From the NCBI RefSeq assembly GCF_000835495.1, contig NW_015622543.1:3572463-3636462 (forward strand): a stretch of 64,000 nucleotides of DNA. Reading direction: 5' to 3'. This document shows positions 56,701 through 64,000 of the stretch, piece by piece. The position numbers were made by a program, and so were the translations under genes. The notes beneath the pieces were generated by a model, which saw only the letters and a list, made by a program, of their open reading frames with translations, searched no databases and was not told the DNA's origin. Numbering within the stretch: the first letter of the stretch is position 1; each line of letters opens with the position of its first letter. This DNA is from Cladophialophora immunda. Taxonomy: Eukaryota > Ascomycota > Eurotiomycetes > Chaetothyriales > Herpotrichiellaceae.

Positions 56701-58261
56701 ACCGCAAGAATTGCGGCCGATTCATCAGGATCCTTTGGCAGAGTTCTGGCTCCGAATACTTCCAGATCTTGAGTACTCTGTGACCATATCACCTCGTCGT
56801 CTTCTGTCAGAACAGTAACACGCTTTGTGTGGCCTTCTAGCCTCTCTCTTGATGGATAATACTTCAGGTTACAGCTTTTGCTTCTCAGCCTTAGCATTTG
56901 TTCAGCAGCCACAGAGCAAACCACTCACCAGGTAACCAGTGACCTTGGACGATCCAATTCGAGTCGCCGCTCTCCACAGCTTGGGCGAGGGCACAGTCCT
57001 CCCTGCCATCGAATCTGGGAAATAATCACCGACATGGTTACTGAAGAGCCTGGAAACACTGTTCTATGCCAGTCTTCTTTTTGAATGATCGCTCCAGCAC
57101 CTTTGGTGTCGATCAGATGGTATTGTCCTTCCAACACTTTAGCCTCGCCAGGGGCGCCCTTGAACTCGGCACGGAGCAGGCCTTCAAAGGTCTGCCATCT
57201 TGTTAGCGATGTAGACAGGACAGCAGTTTCCTATGTCGGAACTCACCTCCCAATGACGAAACCATTGATATGGAAGCGAAACAGTCCTACCGAGTGCGTC
57301 CTCAAAAAGAATGGAGTCAGAGAGCATGGACGGGGCGGTGGCGGGACTATTTTGGCTCGTTAGAAGCAACGCATATATCTGCATATTGGTCTGAATGATC
57401 CTTTGCAGTGCAATCTTGGTCTCTCGCTGGAAGGAGCCAAGGAAGTCTATAATCTGTCCCAGCACTGTATTGAAGCTGCACACTGCCCTCCCAACCGAAG
57501 TTAGTGCATTCGAGACAGGAGTCAGGTTGCCCTCCAATATCTCAGCGACATCCTCGACTTTGTTTTGTATCTGTCGTAGGCTGGCCTGGTATTCAGGCGG
57601 AGGACCACGTTGTTGATTCGTCAACTCGAGCCTCTCCATACCTTCTCGAATTTTCATGATTTCGTCGAGGAGGTTAAAGTGTCCAGCTCGTTCTTTTGAA
57701 TCTCTATTTGAGGTAGATTCACTTTCGCCCCGAGTCAGCGAGGAAGGTTGCTCAGTTGGGTTATGACTGCTTACAATACATGCATAGACAGCAGGAGGGT
57801 CAAGCAAAGCACCTTCATCGCAATGAACTTACGGAAATTGCCGAACTCGTCCGAGCCCAGAAAGGCCCATTTGACCTTGTGGAAGGTCCCTTTGAGGCTG
57901 CTCCTTGGGGCGTGAGGACCAATGGACGCCTCGTAAGACTTGAGTTTGCTGTGGAACTCTTGGAGGCAAGGCTCGCAAGCCAAAGCCAGGCCGCGAAGCG
58001 CATTGACCTGAACTGCATTGTCTTCGGTGATGGTCAATTGAGTGACTTTCTCAAGCAGTCTCTTGAGGCTTTCGAGTTCAATAACTGCGTGCTGGTACTC
58101 TGAAGAGGAGCCCCCAACATCCTTGAGTGAGGAGATTATTTTGCTTGTGAGCTCTAGAGGACTTATCAGCCTGACCAACAACCGGAGTCCAATTATCACA
58201 GGACAGACTTACGTATCACAGTCACGAAGTCTCCAACGGAGAAACCAAAGGGGACTGGCAT
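53734..58261 (-). CDS. Ubiquitin-like / C2H2 / ankyrin multidomain protein (STAND-related architecture)
   Basis: Six exons: 58261-58213, 58153-57775, 57703-57247, 57191-56929, 56874-55651, 55603-53734; about 1,413 residues. The start MPVPFGFSVGDFVTVIQLTSKIISSLKD is the fungal N-terminal helical region found in NLR-type proteins. A ubiquitin-like domain follows (LGRTVSLPYQWFRHWETFEG, then KVLEGQYHLIDTKGAG). A long disordered middle leads to C2H2-type fingers (CNICNKRVFVL, YSYRCRQCPASEERLRKRELHRHIKQRHP, CCFCDKALPTPDKFITHISQH). Four or more ankyrin repeats follow (GNSALWLASQHGHEVIVWLL, MTALHYAAQAGHVSVVEML). There is no NACHT domain. Exon 5 could instead begin at 56889 (39-bp intron). Probably a signalling or immune-like protein; the role is inferred. 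Confidence 0.8.
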
Positions 58262-59288
58262 CTCGTCCAAGTAACTCGGGGACTGAAAGGACTGAGAGAC
58301 CTCAGACTCCGTGAGGGTCTCCCGCGTACATCACCGAACAATGTGTCCATGTGCTCGATATCAAAGAGTTTAGTAGGAAAGCGGGGAGGTCAGCCGCACC
58401 GCCCCGCCATTTAGTTCTGCCTAGTCCCCAAGATGCCACTGACATCTTTGTCGAACAGCCTCGCCAGCCGCCTCGCCTATCCTCCTCGTGCCTGTGACTT
58501 TGCATGAGGCTGTGCCTTCTCTGCCTCGTGGCAAACCGGCACTTGATATCTTTGCTGCGGACAGCCATATTCAGTCACCCAATCCTTGTAATTAATGAGA
58601 ATGAAAGTGTGCCTTCATCGGAAGCAGGAGAGGCACTGAAGCCAGCGAAGCAATTCGATGGTTTCGATCAGGAATCGATTCCTTGAAACACTGTGTCCAG
58701 CCATCGCCAAGTGGGTGCCTGGGATCTTGTCGAAGCTCTCGAGTGAACCAAGCACGGAGATTAGGCGGCTGAGCCGCTGTCCGGTCGGCTTAATCTAGGA
58801 AATGAGCCTTGTGGCCCTACAAGCCGCCATAAAAGAAGAGCTGCTGCAAGGGGATTCACCGTGAGGCTCTTTCGGTGCTTAATTGCGGTCCCTGCCATGT
58901 TGCCCCTCTGGCGTTCAAAGCCCTATCAATGGGCCTCGAGTGAGTGTTGACTAGGCTGAGGCCGGTAAGCACCTTAGCTCCCTGCCCATCAGTCTGCCTT
59001 GGATGCTGGCAGTGACAGCGGCACTCATCCTTATTCCTTCGCGAGGAACCACTTTGTTTTACCTTACACCCCGAACGTGGCTGCAGCTGATTGGCGAAGC
59101 GCGGACTCCGTCAGAGCATTGTCGCAAAAAGATGTTTGCAACATCTTCAGATCTCTTCTTTTGTTTCTTTGCTGGCCCGACTCTCCACATAGCCAATCTT
59201 GAGTTCAATGCACAAACGAAACATGCGTTGGAGTATTTTCTTCCAGTGATCTCCACAGTCCTTGCTCTTCTCGGAATTAATTGAGATC
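58262..59288. promoter_or_regulatory. Divergent promoter between the two receptor-like genes
   Basis: 1.03 kb between opposed starts of the ankyrin gene and the NACHT gene. It includes the diverged repeat copy at 58509-58643, so not all of it is ancestral promoter. Confidence 0.5.
58509..58643 (+). repeat. Diverged direct repeat, copy A
   Basis: Matches 63656-63786 in the same orientation with many substitutions. Shared runs include TCTGCCTCGTGGCAAACC and GCGGACAGCCA. Read in the frame that is open in copy B (PSLPRGKPALD), copy A is broken by stops (TAA, TGA and TGA) after SPNPCN. It is therefore a decayed copy of a coding tail. Confidence 0.75.
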
Positions 59289-62200
59289 ATGGATCCGCTA
59301 AGCTTAACAGCCAGCATCGCAGGTCTGCTCAGCCTTACCGTCCAGGTCACCGAGATCATCTCCGAGTACATAAGCACTGTCAAAAACGCCGAGCAAGAAT
59401 CTCTCGAACTCAGACAAGAGCTTCGTTCATTCTGCGAAGTACTGAAGCAGCTGGAGCAATTCCTTAATGGCGAGAACGGACCCCCTCCACGGTTCGAGGG
59501 CACAACCGCCCTATATACTTCGATCCAAACCTGCCACGCGACACTCAATTCACTCTCGACAATTCTGCAGAAGTTCCAGGAAGAAGACCCAGGGAAGAAA
59601 TGGTACCGAAAGTTAATCTGGTCTCTCAAACGTGACGGGAAGATGGAAACTATCGCCATAGTCCAGCGCTGCATCCAGATATTCCAATTTTCGTTGACAA
59701 TAGAAGGATGGTGAGTCTCTACCTCGAACCCATACTACTGGAAATTGCAGCGGCTAATGCGAACGCCATCGTTGACTTAGTGATGTCCTCTCAAAAACCC
59801 TGGATGAAGTTCTCACAATTCGTCAAACGCAGCTATCCACATCGAATAACGTCACGGAAATTGTTGAGCTTGTCAAGAAGATTCAGATCGATATTGACAA
59901 AAAAGGGGATTCGCATTATAGTAAGATGAGCGAAATCCATAAGAAGCAGATGGGTATGTATGCCTTCCTCGTCCAGTGTGAGCTTCGGAGAAGCTAACCT
60001 TTTCTTTAGACGATGAACGCCAGAGATTGCTGAATTGGATCAGCGGCTCAATTGACCCGTCATCGCATCATAACAGGGCCAATTCCAACAGACAACCAGA
60101 GACTGGTCTCTGGTTTCTGGAGTCGGACGATTTCAGCACCTGGATCAAGTCGCCAGGCTTGCTGTGGCTGCACGGCATTCGTAAGTATCTAGCCCCCAAC
60201 CCTCCCTCTTTGACTGGACTAAAGCGCTGGTTTGTGGTCATCTAGCTGGTTGTGGCAAAACGGTTCTCTGGTACATATCTCGTTGAAGACTTATGGGGTT
60301 CTACATCCTCAGCTAACTTGAATCACCAGCTCAACGATCATCGAGGCTGTCAATGAAGTGTGCTCTTACGGCACGGCTGGAAAGCTAGCGTACTTCTACT
60401 TCAATTTTCAGGATTTCCAAAATGATTCCCAAAAGGGGGACCTGTTCATGTCCGACCTCTTGCGGTCGCTGCTCAGACAACTCTGTGCCAACGAGCCTAC
60501 ACTACCGGATCAAGTCCAAGCAATGTATGCCCGGCACCGCCCGGCCGGATCAAACCCTACCATCGAGGAGTCAACGTCTGCCCTGTACGCTGTTATTGAC
60601 CACCTGGCCAAAGATGTATACATCATACTGGATGCGCTCGACGAATATCCAGAGAATGCAAACAATGCGCAAAGGAAAAAAATGCTGAAGATGATCGCTC
60701 AAATGGTCGATGGTCGTTTCCAGAACCTCCACATCCTAGCAACGAGCCGGAAAGAGTGGGATATCGAGGCGGCTCTAGGGAATCTAGCAAATGGCGGTGT
60801 CCCCATCCAGGGCCCTTGGGTCGACAGTGATATCCGAAGGTACATACGATCCTGTCTGGAGGAAAATCCGTTGAGCAGATGGCCGGACAAGATCAAAGCC
60901 AGCATCGAGACGAGGCTCAGCGAGGGGGCTAATGGAATGTTCGTTGGGGTTCCATAATTTCCAAATCCCCTCTAAAAGGTCTGGCTAATTCTCTGCAGGT
61001 TTCGCTGGGTTGTCTGCCAGCTTGATATGCTGGGGGAGTGCACAAAAGTCAGCTCCATCCAAAAAGCACTGACCGAGTTACCAGAGACTCTGGACAAGAC
61101 ATATGAGCGGATCCTGGACGGAATTCCGAGAAGCAACAAGGGCGATGCTCGATCCATTCTTCAGTGGCTCGCATACTCGAAACGCCCTTTAACCCTGGAG
61201 GAGGTCGCGGAGGCTGCGATTCTGAGACCCAGAGAAGACTCGATGAACCCGGAGGAACTATGCGACCCTTCAGAAGTTTTGCGCATATGCCGCAGCCTCG
61301 TTACGCTCTCAACAGAGACAGTCTTGATCTGTGCCCGTTTCTGGGAGGTTAAAGTCGTCAGGTTCGCCCATTTCTCCGTCCTCGAATACTTGACATCTGG
61401 ACGGTCGGGCTCCTTCTCTGTTTCTGCCACAGAGGCTCACAGCTATATCGGTGAATGCTCCATTTCGGTTCTCCGCAAGTTGGATCAGCCTTCACGATCA
61501 GATGAGGATGAAGACGAGGTTGCAGAGGAAAACACAGACGAGGATGTCCCTAACGGTGTCGAACAGCATACAGACGATGGCCGAGACGAAGATGCAGGCG
61601 GAAGCCCGTTGGCCAAATACGCAGCGGAGCACTGGTATGAACATGTCCGCGAGGTTGAGAAGGTGAACGACGGACTTTCGGAAATCTCGGACAGCACATA
61701 CCGGTTCCTCGGCGAAACTTCTCCTCGTTGCTTTTTGAGATGGCTCCAACTATACGATCCTCGAACAGGAATTGACTTACAAGGGAAGGGAGAGTGCTTC
61801 CCGCTGTACTACTCGTCACTGCTAGGCCTTATCAACGCCACCCGCCGTCTGATCGAGAGCGGTGCCGATGTTAACGAGCAAGTTCCATGGTATAGCGGTG
61901 CACTTCATGTAGCCGCGATCATGGGTCACTATGAGATCGCTCAGATTCTGCTTGAATCCGGAGCAGATATCAAGCGATGGGATAAAATCCATGGCACAGC
62001 ATTGGAATGTTGCGCAGCCGCAGGACATCTGCGTGTCTGCCAGCTTCTTATCGATCACGGAGCCAACGTGAATGGTGCGGGCCGTCGTGACCATGGCAGT
62101 GCACCGCTGGCGGCCTTGGACTCACTGAACCTGTCCAAATCGGATGCGACTGCAATTGTCCAGCCGCTGCTTGCACAAGAAGCCGACATTAACCCGACAT

Positions 62201-63510
62201 GCCAAACGCTGGGCTCTCCACTGGGTCTGGCATTGAAGACAGGGAAGGAGCAGATTGTGCTGGATCTGCTGGGACGCGGCGCTGATGTCAACAGGGCAGG
62301 TCTCACTGGCCATCGCAGATCAGGGTTTGAACATGAACGTCGGGACAGTACCCTAGGACGTGGAACTCCCTTACAGGAAGCTGCAGCCAATGGACATGCT
62401 CAGATTGTGCGGATGTTACTGGACGCAGGGGCCGACGTCAACGCTCCGGCGGCTGGGAGGTCTGCCTATCCGGGCACGGCTCTACAGCGGGCCTCGAGAG
62501 GGGGACATCTTGAGGTTGTTCGATTGCTGCTTGATAAAGGGGCGGACATTAACGCTCGCAGTGGAGATCGCATTGGTACTGCTCTACAGCAAGCTTCAGA
62601 GCTGGGACGTTGTGAAATTGTTCAATTGTTACTCGATAAAGGAGCCGATGTCAACACTCCGGGTGGAGAGTGGATCTCTACTGCTTTACAGGCAGCCTCG
62701 AGACGGTATCTTGAGATTGTCCAATTACTACTCGATAAAGGGGCCGATGTCAACGCTCCGAGCAGAAGGTACTGGTCTGGCAATGCTCTACAGGTAGCCT
62801 CGGCGAATGGACGTCCTGAAATTGTTCAATTTCTCCTTGATAAAGGAGCCGACATCAACGCTCCGAGTACAGGACAGGCTGGTACTGCTTTACAGGCAGC
62901 CTCAAAAAAGGGGCACCTTAGTATTGTTCAATTACTGCTGAATAAAGGGGCCGATGTCAACGCTCCGTGTACAAAACTTGTTGGTACTGCTTTACAGGCA
63001 GCCTCAAAGATCGGACATCGTGAAATTGTTCAATTACTGCTTGATAAAGGGGCCGATGTTAACGCTCTGGGTGAGGACACCGCTCTCAGAGAAGCTTCGG
63101 CAAATAACAAGCTTGAGGTTGTTCAGTTGTTGCTCGATCACGGTGCGGATGTCAACGCTGCAGGTGGAGGTAGGGGCACTGCCCTACAGTCAGCCTGCTG
63201 GATGGGACGTCTTCGAATTGTTCAGTTGTTGCTTGATCACGGTGCGGATGTCAACGCTCGGGCGGATATGGAGTTCTTGTTCCGACGTTACAGGAGAGAA
63301 AAGGTCAGCACCGCACTGCAGTGTGCTGTGGCGGGTGGCTTTCCGGACATCGTCCAGCTGTTGATTGACTCTGGCGCAGACATCAACGCGACAGATGAAA
63401 ACGGCCGCACAGCGGTAGAACTGGCAAAAAGCCTTGAAAGGGTGGAAGCAATTCAGATAGCGGTTGAGATATTGCTCAAGCACGGAGCAACGGGGGCAGA
63501 GGCGGACTGA
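59289..63510 (+). CDS. NACHT-ankyrin STAND receptor (NLR-like)
   Basis: Six exons: 59289-59710, 59781-59953, 60010-60180, 60246-60270, 60330-60938, 60999-63510; 1,303 residues. Domains: fungal N-terminal helical region (MDPLSLTASIAGLLSLTVQV) about 1-200; NACHT-type NTPase with P-loop HGIPGCGKTVLC about 255-266, split by the 25-bp exon 4, Walker B YIILDALDEYPE and sensor HILATSRKE; a winged-helix-like region (LAYSKRPLTLEEVAEAAIL); an acidic linker; then about 14 ankyrin repeats from residue 745 to the end. Such proteins act in fungal self/non-self recognition. The exon 5 donor is a weak GTTCGT, and retention of that intron gives a stop after MFVGVP. The ankyrin repeats are nearly identical in DNA. 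Confidence 0.92.
62490..63260 (+). repeat. High-identity ankyrin repeat array (about 99-105-bp units)
   Basis: Eight successive units share the core GA(T/C)AA(A/G)GG-type or GATCACGG-type followed by GC-GA-(T/C)-(A/G)-T-(C/T)-AACGCT. These cores begin near 62533, 62635, 62733, 62838, 62943, 63043, 63136 and 63235. The last two share an identical 24-nt core exactly 99 bp apart. Such DNA-level identity points to recent unit duplication or gene conversion. Confidence 0.8.
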
Positions 63511-64000
63511 AGGAGCAAACCTCTCGGTGACAAACGTCCAAAATAAGATCCAGGAAACCCTCAGAATGGCTCTCAAACTTGTCTCCAGATCTAGGCATCA
63601 AAGCAGCCCCCAACAGTGTCCCGATGTGACCCTCAGCGAGCGCCCTTCACATGCCCTTGTGCCGTCTCTGCCTCGTGGCAAACCAGCACTTGATCGCTAT
63701 GTTGCGGACAGCCACTTTCAGCTACCCGATGCTTGTGATGAGAACGAAGGTGTGTCTTCATCGAAATCCGAAGGAGACCTGAAAGCTAGAGAAATACATC
63801 GTCACTACATACTTTCCAAAGAAGACGCATGAGTTAGACATGGCCTCACTGGAGACAGTCTTTACGGGGCCGAACGACTGAAGGCCACGACAACCCCCCC
63901 CCCCCCCCCACAACAAGATTACTGCCATTACCGGTATATTGCAACAGGTCCTCAATTGGCTATGACAAGACTTACGAGGTGGGGTCGATGTCAAACCCAG
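63511..64000. other. 3' region of the STAND gene to window edge
   Basis: An open frame from ATG 63566 to 63832 (88 residues, ending REIHRHYILSKEDA) includes repeat copy B. It could be a small gene or a cast-off C-terminal tail. A long poly-C run lies at about 63894-63910. At the far edge the minus strand shows a GTAAGT donor near 63977 after an open stretch, possibly an exon of a gene outside the window. Confidence 0.35.
63656..63786 (+). repeat. Diverged direct repeat, copy B
   Basis: Partner of 58509-58643. Here the frame is intact (VPSLPRGKPALDRYVADSHF onward) as part of the 88-residue open frame that begins 56 bp after the STAND stop codon. Confidence 0.75.

Overview
The window is 64 kb of nuclear DNA from a filamentous ascomycete (Pezizomycotina). 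The evidence is many short GT-AG introns of about 47-130 bp with CTAAC/CTGAC-like branch sites, gene families typical of this group (HET domain, NACHT-ankyrin STAND proteins, Zn2Cys6 regulators, GH43, a lignostilbene-type oxygenase, a Baeyer-Villiger monooxygenase) and a density of about one gene per 2.5 kb on both strands. The class cannot be fixed from the sequence alone. I could support 24 protein-coding genes, one partial gene at the left edge and two uncertain coding-like stretches. I recognised no rRNA, tRNA, CRISPR or intact transposon. Intron boundaries were set by reading splice sites and keeping protein families in frame.

Layout. 0-9.5 kb is housekeeping: the tail of an unknown protein, protein O-mannosyltransferase (PMT2 type), a choline-transporter-like membrane protein, a Rab GTPase and an aldo-keto reductase. 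10-25 kb mixes secreted and metabolic genes: a small secreted protein, an iron-type alcohol dehydrogenase/maleylacetate-reductase-like enzyme, a secreted GH43 glycosidase, an MDR-family reductase with eight exons, a D-2-hydroxyacid dehydrogenase, a secreted histidine acid phosphatase and a disordered unknown protein. 25-34 kb holds four genes in one orientation: aldehyde dehydrogenase, carotenoid/lignostilbene oxygenase, a SnoaL-like protein and guanine deaminase. The first three look like a small catabolic group for stilbene-like aromatics. 34-41 kb is an unknown membrane protein, Cfd1 (cytosolic Fe-S assembly) and S-adenosylmethionine decarboxylase. The decarboxylase has a long leader almost empty of ATG codons that holds a single 22-codon upstream ORF.

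42-64 kb is the accessory end. A HET-domain gene is followed by a compact three-gene module: an AlcR-like Zn2Cys6 regulator, a beta-lactamase-fold esterase, and a divergently transcribed Baeyer-Villiger monooxygenase. The promoter shared by the esterase and the monooxygenase is packed with the (T/A)GCGG motif that AlcR-type zinc clusters bind. I read this as a self-contained ketone-to-ester-to-alcohol pathway under its own regulator, and it is the best candidate for an undescribed system here.

The right end carries a head-to-head pair of immune-receptor-like genes. One has a fungal N-terminal helical region, a ubiquitin-like domain, C2H2 fingers and ankyrin repeats. The other is a NACHT-ankyrin STAND receptor whose repeats are nearly identical at the DNA level. 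Two diverged copies of a 130-bp sequence flank the STAND gene, which suggests a past tandem duplication.
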